Assembly: GCF_024679095.1 (NCBI RefSeq)
Contig: NC_066531.1
Span: forward strand, 7,425,041-7,489,040
Direction of reading: 5' to 3'
Source: Eriocheir sinensis
Taxonomy: Eukaryota > Arthropoda > Malacostraca > Decapoda > Varunidae
DNA length: 64,000 nt
Under the pieces are notes generated by a model. The model saw nothing but the letters and a program-made list of their open reading frames with translations, was not told where the DNA came from and searched no databases. Below, piece after piece: positions 55,580 through 64,000 of this stretch (its first letter is position 1; every line of letters starts with the position of its first letter). The position numbers were made by a program, and so were the translations under genes.

Positions 55580-56276
55580 ACGTGATGAAATGGTGTTCAG
55601 TGATTGGATTGAGAAAGACCAAATAAACAGCTTTAAAGAATTTTGTGAAGGATTTACTGAAAAGCTCTCTAAAGGTTGGCTGCATCTTTCCAGTGATGAC
55701 TATGTGTCTTTCCTTAGAATTAACTGCGATGGCCAACCAAAGCTAACAGTGTCCTTTAAAGTTATGTCAGATTTAACAGTTTCAGTGTGGCTTGAAAATA
55801 ATACCTTAAAACCAAGAAAGTTGAAGTGGCTTTTAGGAGAAGCAAATGCATGTGATTTGTGGTCAAAATTTGAGAATTTACTTAGTCACCTTAATCTTGA
55901 ATCTGCATCAACTTTAACTGTCACTGATAAACTTACTCAGTGTAAAGAAACTATTGAAGAGATTTTGGAAACTGACAATGATGAAATGAGCTCCAAAAAG
56001 AAAGTGATGTGGTTCTGTGCTGAACAACTAGGTTTGATCTGCAAAGATAGTATGAAATACAGCTGTGATTTTTTGGTTTGGTCTTACAGTGTGTTTATGA
56101 CCAATCCATCACTGTACACAAGTCTGCGTGACAGTGGAGTTCTCGTTCTTCCTCACCCTAATTACCTTAGGAAACTGAGTATATCTACTGGTGCTAAGTG
56201 TCTAAATACAGAAAATTCACATGAACTGTTTCTGAAGGAAACATTTTCTAGTCTGAAAAGTGAAGAAAACTGGTGA
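55540..56276 (+). CDS. Second P-type transposase: middle region
   Basis: A frame of over 230 residues has MVFSDWIEKDQINSFKEFCE, KGWLHLSSDDYVSFLRI, QPKLTVSFKVMSDLTVSVW, KKKVMWFCAEQLGLICKDSM, YSCDFLVWSYSVFMTNPSLY and LVLPHPNYLRKLSIST. The last block (LxLPHPxYLRKLS) immediately precedes the catalytic domain in many THAP-containing transposases. The frame closes at TGA (56274-56276). The LLDEIHVRR first catalytic Asp block continues in a different frame at 56.28-56.34 kb. Confidence 0.8.
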
Positions 56277-56346
56277 ACGTACTGCTTGATGAGATACATG
56301 TAAGAAGGGTCTTTCTTATAAAGGAGGGAAAATTTATGGTGCTTCT

Positions 56347-57777
56347 GTGAATTCAGATGAACCAGCAACAACAATTCAGGCTTTCATGATTTCATCACTT
56401 TTATCAAAGCACAAGCATGTTGCTGCTTTGTATCCAGTCTGCAAACTGACAGCTGACACCCTTCTTGACTTAACACACAAAGTTTTGGCATTCCTACATG
56501 ATATTGGATATAAAGTTGTTTCATTGATTTCTGACAATAACAGGGTTAATAGAAAGATGTTTGAAAAGTTATGTGATGGGCCTCTTACCCCCTCCATTTC
56601 AAATCCCTATGATTCAAGTGAGCAACTTTTCCTCCTGTTTGATTCAGTCCATTTGCTAAAATGTATACGAAATAATTGGTTCAATCAGAAGAAACCCATT
56701 CAAACTCTTGTAATACCTTCACCTTCCAACCTCACAATTCAAGAGGAAGCAAGTTTACAGCCACTGAAAGAACTGTATGCCAAAGAAAGAAAGAAATGTG
56801 TGAAGCTAGCTCCAGGCTTATCAGAAAAAGTACTTTTCCCCAATAACTTAGAAAGGCAGAATGTACAGCTTGTTGTGAGGTTGTTTGATGAAAAGAATGT
56901 GGCTGCACTGAAAACTATGAATTTGCCAGGTGTGTCAGGCACTGCTGCTTTCTTGCAACAAATCATGTCATGGTGGCATATAGTAAATGTTAAAACTCCA
57001 GATAAAGGTGTTGCCCTCCGTCAAGCACAATGTGACCCCATCAGGCAGGATTCATCTACAGATCCAAACTTGCTGTTTCTCACTACCTTTGTTCAGTGGC
57101 TTGCAGCTTGGGAGGGAATGGAATTGGTGCAGCATGAAAGGATTGGTCAGCTCTCGCGAGAAACAGCTTTTGCTCAGAAGCACACTACAGCAACCCTAGT
57201 TAAGTTATGTGATTACCTCTTGAAAGACCATGACTTTCGCTATGTTTTGTTGGGAAAGTTCCAAACAGACAAACTGGAAGGTAGATTTGGACAATACAGG
57301 AAAATGAGTGGTGCAAATTATAATGTGGCTGTTGCTCAAGTAATGGAATCTGAGGGGAAAATCAAAGTTATTAATGTTCTTTCAATGGGTTCATCAAAAT
57401 TTGGACCATTAACTCTCACTGAATTGAATCACTCTCAACTTGAATCTAAATCTCACTCTGAATCCGTAGACTGTCTGGAGAAATTCAAGGGTGTTGAGAA
57501 GTATGTCAAAGAGCAGAGTTTGTCAAAGCAAGATGAAAGTGTGATGATGTACATTGCTGGTTATGTAGCTCATGTAGTCAGGAAAAGACTTAAGTGTGAC
57601 CTGTGTGTGAGTCGGATTTCTCTTGATAAAGTAATGGAGGCAGAAATTCCTGAAGAATGTCAGTATCTCCACAGTCTTGATAGAGGAGGCTTGAAATGGC
57701 CAACAGATTTCACTCTGTCTGTGTGTATCCACACCTATCAAATATTTCAAGCTCTCCTAAACAATTTTAAGACATAA
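56347..57777 (+). CDS. Second P-type transposase: catalytic domain
   Basis: The 476-residue frame has AFMISSLLSKHKHVAALYPV, YKVVSLISDNNRVNRKMFEK (second Asp), FLLFDSVHLLKCIRNNW, TDKLEGRFGQYRKMSGANYN (catalytic Glu) and MMYIAGYVAHVVRKRLKCD. The first Asp lies just upstream in another frame. The domain order is that of P-type/THAP9-like transposases. It ends at TAA 57775-57777, but the same frame reopens directly. This sequence is well preserved. Confidence 0.88.
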   Translation: MNSDEPATTIQAFMISSLLSKHKHVAALYPVCKLTADTLLDLTHKVLAFLHDIGYKVVSLISDNNRVNRKMFEKLCDGPLTPSISNPYDSSEQLFLLFDSVHLLKCIRNNWFNQKKPIQTLVIPSPSNLTIQEEASLQPLKELYAKERKKCVKLAPGLSEKVLFPNNLERQNVQLVVRLFDEKNVAALKTMNLPGVSGTAAFLQQIMSWWHIVNVKTPDKGVALRQAQCDPIRQDSSTDPNLLFLTTFVQWLAAWEGMELVQHERIGQLSRETAFAQKHTTATLVKLCDYLLKDHDFRYVLLGKFQTDKLEGRFGQYRKMSGANYNVAVAQVMESEGKIKVINVLSMGSSKFGPLTLTELNHSQLESKSHSESVDCLEKFKGVEKYVKEQSLSKQDESVMMYIAGYVAHVVRKRLKCDLCVSRISLDKVMEAEIPEECQYLHSLDRGGLKWPTDFTLSVCIHTYQIFQALLNNFKT

Positions 57778-58017
57778 TTTATTCAGTGCACCAGTAACCA
57801 ACGACTAGCCCTCGTTAGGTTATCACTGAATTTTCAAGGGACTCTGGTTGATGTAGAGGAATGTTGTCCATGTAATACATCAGTAAGTCAACTTCTGAGG
57901 ATGTGTATTTGGCCTGTGACAAATATTTTGTTGAAAAACTTCACAAAATCATACAATGATACAGTAGGCCGAAAGGACGATAAAAAAAGGAAGCTGTCAA
58001 CATTGAAAGAGTCTTAG
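57778..58017 (+). pseudogene. Second P-type transposase: C-terminus after in-frame stop
   Basis: Directly after the TAA the same frame continues with FIQCTSNQRLALVRLSLNFQ, VEECCPCNTSVSQLLRMCIW, NILLKNFTKSYNDT and a Lys-rich end, to TAG at 58015-58017. The CCPC and the N...L pattern resemble the usual end of this protein family, so the TAA is a recent nonsense change. Confidence 0.7.
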
Positions 58018-58474
58018 AAGACAGTATATAGGTTATCACTAAAGACATTTTCAATTAAGGATCAATGTAGGTATTTTATTGCAATGGAGGATGGTTGTGT
58101 GACTGATGATATATGCTCTGTAGAGTGGTAGGGATTGATTTATATAAATGCTTTCAGTATTTACGTATTGCCCTTTTTTCTTGAGCATATTTTCTATTTT
58201 GGGGCACAACATTTATCTACACAAATATTGTTTTGACCTGATATTTACTCCCTGAAATATTATTGATTTATTTTTTTCCATTAAAGTAAATGGTATGTTT
58301 TCATCAATATTTTTATTTCCCTGACTAATGCTATATCTGGATAAAGGTAAGTGATACATTTATTAGAGAAACCAGGATCTAAATTAAAAATAAAAAAAAA
58401 CCTAATGGAGATCTAGATTTACTATACAAGATGAAGTAAATATAAAATTACTACTAATACATGCAATCATGTAC

Positions 58475-58475
58475 A

Positions 58476-58540
<65 letters not shown>

Positions 58541-58595
58541 TAAATAATTAAAAGGTAATAATAATAATAATAATAATAACAATAATAGTTATCAT
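58475..58595. repeat. (AAT)n microsatellite
   Basis: AAT units in two runs, inside the 3' part of the transposon. Confidence 0.95.
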
Positions 58596-58676
58596 AATGA
58601 TACTATTAATAATGTTAGTGGATAGCGTGAAAAAGGTGGATGAGAAATTAGAAGAGTTTTAGTGAGTGAGGCATTG

Positions 58677-58736
58677 CGGACCCAACGCGTGACGTCATCG
58701 ATCCCAGGCTAAGGCTTTTATATCAAGATGGCTTTG
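58677..58736. repeat. Right terminal inverted repeat of second P-type element
   Basis: CGGACCCAACGCGTGACGTC to AAGATGGCTTTG, inverse of 53380-53449. Confidence 0.9.
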
Positions 58737-58743
58737 GTCAGGC

Positions 58744-59290
58744 TCAGAGGACACAGGAGCCGCAGCAAGACCTTGAGCCACTACCTGATCGGGTTTCTTG
58801 ACCTGCCAAAGAACTTGTGAGTACGACTGGCAGCACTCTTTCGCCGCAGTTCCACACTCTGATTATTATAAGGGATCCAGATCCCTAGAAATAAAAACCT
58901 GTGCATATTGGCTATTAAATAATGTGTTGCTCCTTGATAATAATTCTTGTTTCAAGTTGGAATTGGGGATTTTAGCTCTGACTAAGGAAGGAGAAATTGG
59001 TACAATATCAACCAAGGTAATCGGGTCCGATCTCTCTGGCAGTAGGAAAGAAGCAATGGGGTTAAATTTACCTTGGAAGTCTTCTCCAAAGGGTAGACCT
59101 CTGATAATGATACTGTCCTTCCTCTTCTCTCGCTCACTTAACTCTCGTACCTCCTCTCTGATGATGGTACGCACATCAGATCTGTCAGTCCTCCTTTCTC
59201 ACCCAGAAGCAACGCTCTCTCTTTGAGTCTCAGAGATCCGCAAATCAATTGATTTTACTGAATTACTGAGACCAGCAATGGTGGTTAATT
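58744..59290 (-). pseudogene. LINE ORF1 region, copy 2 of the duplication
   Basis: The minus strand frame has TIIREEVRELSEREKRKDS, IIIRGLPFGEDF, VRAKIPNSNLKQELL and VFISRDLDP. It corresponds to 14.37-15.15 kb but lacks about 290 bases after SRDL; at that junction (58.87-58.89 kb) AGGGATC CA GATCCCT forms a small inverted repeat. It is continuous with the LINE pieces left of the P-type insertion. Confidence 0.65.
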
Positions 59291-59561
59291 CTCGTCTCTC
59301 CCCTTTGGGTTAATATTCACGTGTATATCCATATACATCCAGTATATTATTAATTAATTTGAGTGTTTACTGGGCCATTGGAAGGTCCCTTTGTTGCTGC
59401 TCCCGGCGGTACGCCCGTACAAACTTTATACCCGCTCCCTCTGCCAGTCTCCGCCATGCTTGTTTTACTCCTCAAAGCAGCGGCAGGAGGACACGCGCGG
59501 AGGTGCAGCACACTAAAACCATTTTATAGGAAAAACAAGGAACACACCGTGGACAAGGAAG

Positions 59562-59714
59562 ATGTTCAGCAGTGACTGTGCGAAGAGCCAGAAGGAGGTC
59601 ACAGCCTGGAGTAAGGGAGTGAGCTGTGAGAGGCGTGACGACTGGCACCATGTGGGCTGCGCGGTGGTGGTGAAGGGCGCGGCAAAGCCCGAGCACATGA
59701 AGGTCCTCAAATGA
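59562..59714 (+). pseudogene. LINE ORF1 PHD-like start, copy 3
   Basis: Same 50-codon frame, with VSCERRDDWHHVGCAVVVKG and the shared TGA. Confidence 0.55.
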
Positions 59715-59715
59715 A

Positions 59716-59982
59716 CGAACATAAGGTTTGTGTGGCTTTGAAGTAGAAGACTTGAAACATTTATTGCTGCACTGCAAACAATACTCGGAAGTTAGAAAGG
59801 CACACACATTTGTACAACAGCCATACAAAGACGACGTAGACGAACACCCAGCTGACATATTATTACTGAAAAATAGCAATAAAGGAAGTGAGAAAATAGA
59901 AGAAAGGAAAAATTACTTAAAAAAACTGTGGAAGGAAAGACAAAGAATTCAGAAGGCTAAAACACAAGTGCAAAACCAGTGA
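59716..59982 (+). pseudogene. LINE ORF2 C-terminal Cys/His region, copy 3
   Basis: Longest open version: CGFEVEDLKHLLLHCKQYSE, VDEHPADILLLKNSNKGSEK and KLWKERQRIQKAKTQVQNQ before TGA. The C...H...C pattern is complete here. Confidence 0.65.
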
Positions 59983-60090
59983 AAAAAAAATAGATGTCAA
60001 GTGAATACTGAAAAAGAAAATAAGAGTTAAAGCACGAGAACATTGACATTAAGTGAAGAGAAAATCCGGAAGCCGTTGCAAAGGCAGATC

Positions 60091-60386
60091 CCGGGACTAC
60101 AACTGTGTGTGACGCGTGTCAGGTTAGAACAAGGAGAGAGTGGAAGGAAGAAGATAAGGGAACAAGAAAGGAGGAGGATGCAGCAGGCGACAAGAGACAT
60201 CCCCTTGGTGATGAGGATTGGGGTGTTGTGTGGTCATCCCGGGACTACATCTGTGTGTGACGCGTGTCAGGTTAGAACAAGGAGAGAGTGGAAGGAAGAA
60301 GATAATGGAACAAGACAAGAGGAGGATGCAGCAGGCGACAAGAGACATCCCCTTGGTGATGAGGATTGGGGTGTTGTGTGGTCATC
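60091..60386. repeat. 148-bp tandem duplication
   Basis: CCGGGACTACA starts at 60091 and again at 60239. The units are nearly identical and are single in the other two copies of the repeat. Confidence 0.93.
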
Positions 60387-60757
60387 CCAGGAGTCGGACA
60401 TGTCCTACCGGTTCCGCCTTCCTTCTCCTTCCCGCTTCATTTTTTTGTTGTGTTTGTGTTCTTCCCTGCCATATTCACGCCATTTCATCGTTATTGATAA
60501 GTATTGCTATTGTTGTGGCTGTCTTGTTTTATCAATCTTTTAAATTTCTTCTACAATTCCTTAATGATCATCACCCCCTCAGGGTACCTACTGCTACTAG
60601 AGTTAAGCACTTGTTTAGGTTTTTAAACTTTTAAACTTTTTTTTAAAATTTTATATATAGTTTTATTAACTTTACATATACTTTTACCAAATTCTTAAAC
60701 CTTTTTAACTTTTTTTATATCATTTTTAAAGCTTTATGAGACAAGTTAAGGTGCAAG

Positions 60758-60913
60758 TCACCTTACACTACGCACTCTTTGAGGGTCACTTCCTTGCGTA
60801 CACTTATCTGTCCCTCTGTGCACTTTGCCTCCACTGAATTTCCTTTCCTATTTTCTTCCCCTGCTTGAGCGCCGCCATGCGTGTTTACCTCCGCCAGCTC
60901 ATGTAAATCCCGT
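60758..60913. repeat. Dispersed repeat C, copy 3
   Basis: TCACCTTACACTACGCACTC to ATGTAAATCCCGTACGG. It lacks about 28 bases (tatactccacccagcactga and neighbours) present in the other copies. Confidence 0.85.
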
Positions 60914-61072
60914 ACGGTTGAATGCACGTTTGGTATAATAGCAAACAAGTGGAGAATTTTTCAAAGAGCTCTGGATGTAAAACCTGAGTTTTGTGATGCC
61001 ATAGTTAAGGCATGCTGCATTTTACACAACTTTGTCCTCAAACATGAGAGTGTCAACTTTGAGGACATTTTA
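60912..61072 (+). pseudogene. Harbinger transposase C-terminal fragment, copy 2
   Basis: RTVECTFGIIANKWRIF, DVKPEFCDAIVKACCILHNF and SVNFEDIL, then TGA. It is nearly identical to 16690-16850. The residue differences (M/I, R/W, H/Q) show some divergence after duplication. Confidence 0.85.
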
Positions 61073-61149
61073 TGAATGTCCCATGCCGGGTATTGACCGT
61101 GTTGGCACTAGATGTAATATGAGGGAAAACCGTAAGAGATCACTTTGCC

Positions 61150-61270
61150 TCATACTTTACTAGTTCTCGAGGAGCTGTTCCATGGCAATACAGCAAAATG
61201 AAGATGCCTACCAGGATACGTGAATTTCATGAGCCTGAAGATTGTAATAAGAAGGAAATACTTACTATGT

Positions 61271-61308
<38 letters not shown>

Positions 61309-61665
61309 AATTACTATCCATATCAGACCCATGACACCGTTTTTCGCAAATATCTTTCAAACGAAGACTCGGATCAGCATGGGACTTTGGCACAGATTGT
61401 TTCACACACTCCGCTAATTTTTTACGCTATTGTGCATTGCCAGATGCTGTTAATTATGGCGTTTACTCTTGACTGTGATGGCAAAACCTGCGTGAGCCAC
61501 TTACACATTCGAACAGGTGAGGCGTGACGTATCTGTGACGTGTATCCACCACCTACCTCCACCCCTGGCTTCCCCTACTCCCATCCCTCCCTTTCCCTCC
61601 CTCCTCCTTCACCCCCGCACTCTCCCCCCGCCCTCTTTCTCACCCATTCCTCCCCTCTCCCCGCC

Positions 61666-61690
<25 letters not shown>
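61150..61690. repeat. Dispersed block D, copy 3
   Basis: Same arrangement as 16925-17460: GGAGCTGTTCCATGGCAATA, (CA)n at 61274-61304, TCCATATCAGACCCATGACA and the CT-rich end. Confidence 0.88.
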
Positions 61691-61699
<9 letters not shown>

Positions 61700-61701
<2 letters not shown>

Positions 61702-62224
61702 TTTTTTTTTTACTAGGTAGATATAGCCTGACTACATGTCATGAGTAATGCTATTATTATATTATTATACCGCAATTATATTACTTTCTCTGCATTTGTG
61801 GGACGCTACCAGTGGTTAGATGTGTTTTGTGTTTAACCTTTCTGTATACATACTGGAATGAACCAAGGTTGTAGCCCTACTGCCGTTCTTTAAAAACTAT
61901 GTGATCATGTTTTTCTTCCAAACTCATTGTTTTAGCACACACGCGGATTTCCATCAGTAATGATTTACATTGAATCCATGGTTTGTAGGGGGAAAGAGTG
62001 GGTATATATAATTATCTCGGTCTAACTTATACTGTTTATTATATCTCTATTCGCAGCAATATCTTTCTCTGCTCCGATTGCAACGCTGCCTCGTTCAAAA
62101 ATCACAACACCGCCGCGGCCGCCACGTTTACCAGCCGGAGCCTCAAATCATGTCCCTTTGTGGTGATAAAGAGGACACAGCCTGGTATGAAGCTACATTT
62201 ATTACGGAATGATGCCAGCCGGGG
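61700..62224 (+). repeat. Dispersed block E, copy 3
   Basis: Starts directly after a fused (CT)n(TA)n and runs to the exon-like piece; matches 18.65-19.18 kb. Confidence 0.88.
62057..62224 (+). CDS. Exon-like piece of unrecognised protein, copy 2
   Basis: attcgcag| opens FLCSDCNAASFKNHN, FTSRSLKSCPFVVIKRTQPG and LHLLRNDAS, closed by GTAAGT at 62225. It keeps both splice sites and the frame, like the copy at 19010-19176, with one extra G before the donor. Confidence 0.45.
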
Positions 62225-62397
62225 GTAAGTGATATATAAAAATAATGATAATGTGGAAATTATCATTTTCACGCTGACAGCTGTTCAGAACTTGCTAACT
62301 GCATGCCTCCCCTCCTCCCGCGGCAAGAGGCCGAATGGCCTACACACGACAGCTCCAGATTCCTCCCCATTACCACCTGTCAGCCTCGTCCATGTAG

Positions 62398-64000
62398 CTT
62401 TTTTTTTTTTTTTTTTTTTTTACAGCAAAGGAGACAGTTCAAGGGCACACAAAAAGCAAACATTAATGAAAAAAAAGCCCTGCTACTCCTCCTAAAAAGA
62501 ATCCAAAGAGGTGGCCGAAAGATAGGTCAGTTTTGGGAGGAGAGGTGTCCTGATACCCTCCTCTTGAAAGAGTTTAAGTCGTAGGCAGGAGGAAATACAG
62601 ATGAAGGAAGATTGGTCCAGAGTTTACCAGCGTGAGGGATGAAAGAGTGAAGATGCTGGTTAACTCTTGCATAAGGGGTTTGGACGGTATAGGGATGAGC
62701 ATGAGTAGAAAGTCGAGTGCAGCGGGGCCGCGGGAGGGGGGGAGGCATGCAGTTAGCAAGTTCAGAAGAGCAGTCAGCGTGGAAATATCGATAGAAGATA
62801 GAAAGAGAGGCAACATTGCGGCGGAATTTAAGAGGTAGAAGACTATCAGTATGAGGAGGAGAGCTGATGAGACGAAGAGCCTTAGCCTCCACTCTATCCA
62901 GAAGAGCTGTGTGAGTGGAGCCCCCCCACACATGAGATGCATACTCCATACGAGGGCGGACAAGGCCCCTGTATATGGACAGCAACTGTGCAGGGGAGAA
63001 GAACTGGCGGAGACGGTACAAAACGCCCAGCCTCGAGGAAGCTGATTTAGTAAGAGATGAGATATGAAGTTTCCAGTTGAGATTTTGAGTTAAGGATAGA
63101 CCGAGAATGTTTAGTGTTGAGGAAGGTGATAGCTGGGTGTTGTCAAAGAATAGGGATAGTTGTTTGGAAGATTGTGTCGAGTGGATAGGTGGAGAAACTG
63201 TGTTTTTGAGGCGTTGAAGGACACCAGGTTCTTCTTGCCCCAATCGGAAATAATAGTAAGGTCTGAGGCTAAGCGTTCTGCAGTCTCCAGCCTTGAGTCG
63301 TTAAGTTCCTGAAGGGTGGGTCTTCTATTAAAAGAAGTTGAATAATGCAGAGTGGAATCATCGGCGTAGGAATGGATAAGACAGTTCGTTTTGGAAAGAA
63401 GATCATCAATGAACAACAGAAAAAGAGTGGGAGATAGGACAGAACCCTGTGGGACACCACTGTTAATAGATTTAGGAGAAGAACAGTGACCGTCTACCAC
63501 GGCAGAAATAGAACGGTCAGAAAGGAAACTGGAGATAAAGGTACAGAGAGAAGGATAGAAACCGTAGAAGGGTAGTTTTGAAAGCAAAGATTTGTGCCAG
63601 ACCCTATCAAAAGCTTTGATATGTCCAGCGCAATAGCAAAGGTTTCACCGAAACGGCTAAGAGAGGATGACCAAGAGTCAGTTAAGAAGGCTAGGAGATC
63701 ACCAGTAGAGCGCCCCTTGCGGAACCCATACTGGCGATCAGATAGAAGGTCAGAAGTGGAAAGGTGCTTTTGAATCTTCCGGTTAAGGATTGATTCAAAA
63801 GCTTTAGATAGACAAGAAAGTAAAGCAATAGGACGGTAGTTTGAGGGATTGGAGCGGCCACCCTTCTTAGGTACAGGCTGTATGAAGGCATACTTCCAGC
63901 AAGAAGGAAAGGTAGATGTTGACAGGCAGAGGCGAAAGAGTTTGACCAGGCAGGGTGACAGCACGGAGGCACAGTTTTTAAGGACAATAGGAGGCACTCC
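62398..64000 (-). pseudogene. Poly(A) LINE, antisense, running off the window
   Basis: The poly(A) end is the T-run at 62399-62421. Reading left from 64000: WKYAFIQPVPKKGGRSNPSN, RPIALLSCLSKAFESIL, DRQYGFRKGRSTGDLLAFLT and ALDISK (polymerase start). A frameshift at about 63.6 kb follows. Then GVPQGSVLSPTLFLLFIDDL, IHSYADDSTLHYS (catalytic Asp pair), ASDLTIISDWGKKNL, LNILGLSLTQNLNWKLHIS and the C-terminal HAGKLW block. It is the same family as 26.85-27.82 kb and was inserted into the antisense CR1 end within segmental duplication copy 2. Two or more frameshifts are present; the 5' part is outside the window. Confidence 0.9.

Larger units (their letters stand above)
53380..58736 (+). mobile_element. 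5.36-kb THAP/P-type DNA transposon with empty site in the paralogue
   Basis: The left end CAAAGCCATCTTTATATAAA and right end, read inward, CAAAGCCATCTTGATATAAA form inverted repeats of 60-70 bases (53380-53449 and 58677-58736; the left has a 10-base extra). The repeats contain ATCGATGACGTCACGCG. The flank GGTCAGGC is present on both sides (53372-53379, 58736-58743) and once at the matching uninterrupted place in copy 1 (14367-14374). This gives a 7-8-bp duplication, depending on where the last base is assigned. One THAP/P-type transposase gene is inside. Confidence 0.9.
59100..60745. repeat. Composite LINE-derived repeat, copy 3 of 3
   Basis: Matches 7977-9465 and 15000-16508, and carries the extra 148-base tandem duplication. 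Confidence 0.85.
51834..62398. repeat. Segmental duplication, copy 2
   Basis: Counterpart of 12828-19355. It differs by the 5.36-kb P-type insertion (53380-58736), a 290-base deletion near 58.87 kb, a 148-base internal tandem duplication at 60.09 kb and a 1.1-kb deletion between (CT)n and (TA)n at 61.69 kb. Confidence 0.85.

Overview
This window looks like the genome of an arthropod, most likely a decapod crustacean. That is an inference from three things: very long (CT)n, (TA)n, (CA)n and (AAT)n tracts; a mix of CR1-type, I-type and poly(A) LINEs, Ty3/gypsy, PIF/Harbinger, P-type/THAP and probable ISL2EU DNA transposons plus tRNA-derived SINEs; and spliced, gene-poor sequence. No complete host gene is visible. 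Three host-gene candidates remain: an unrecognised set of phase-1 exons (20.66-23.13 kb), one MADF-domain exon (35.5 kb, minus strand), and an Ig-domain exon split at 36.29/49.73 kb.

Layout. 0.2-5.5 kb: decayed Ty3/gypsy element with RNase H, integrase, an envelope-like remnant and a probable 3' LTR. 5.6-7.2 kb: SINE-like sequence, (TA)n and a 320-bp tandem duplication. 7.2-7.98 kb: Harbinger transposase (minus). 7.98-9.47 kb: first copy of a LINE-derived repeat. 9.5-12.8 kb: CR1 element with an SGNH-type ORF1 and an endonuclease, split by a probable ISL2EU element. 12.83-19.35 kb and 51.83-62.40 kb: two copies of one large segmental duplication. 19.2-28.4 kb: LINE pieces, a small retroposon, candidate host exons, minisatellites and a CR1 element. 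28.6-34.7 kb: an almost full-length I-type LINE, broken by frameshifts and by an antisense CR1 fragment. 36.29-49.72 kb: a 13.4-kb THAP/P-type transposon carrying a second, unrecognised transposon. 53.38-58.74 kb: another THAP/P-type transposon inside copy 2 of the duplication. 62.4-64 kb: a poly(A) LINE (minus) running off the end.

The best candidates for an undescribed system are nested. The outer 13.4-kb element has 19-bp terminal repeats beginning TAGGG and an exact 8-bp target duplication (GCAGACAG). It interrupts an apparent Ig-domain exon. Its transposase gene has a THAP exon, a duplicated 222-nt cassette exon made of 12-residue repeats, and a P-type catalytic region, all with matching splice phases. 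Inside it lies a 3.36-kb element with about 290-bp inverted repeats, its own exact 8-bp duplication (TTGAGCAT) and a multi-part protein that I cannot place in a named transposase superfamily. The second P-type element can be dated relatively, because the other copy of the segmental duplication still holds the empty target site.

Most open reading frames here belong to broken mobile elements. Simple repeats produce many long spurious frames that are left out.
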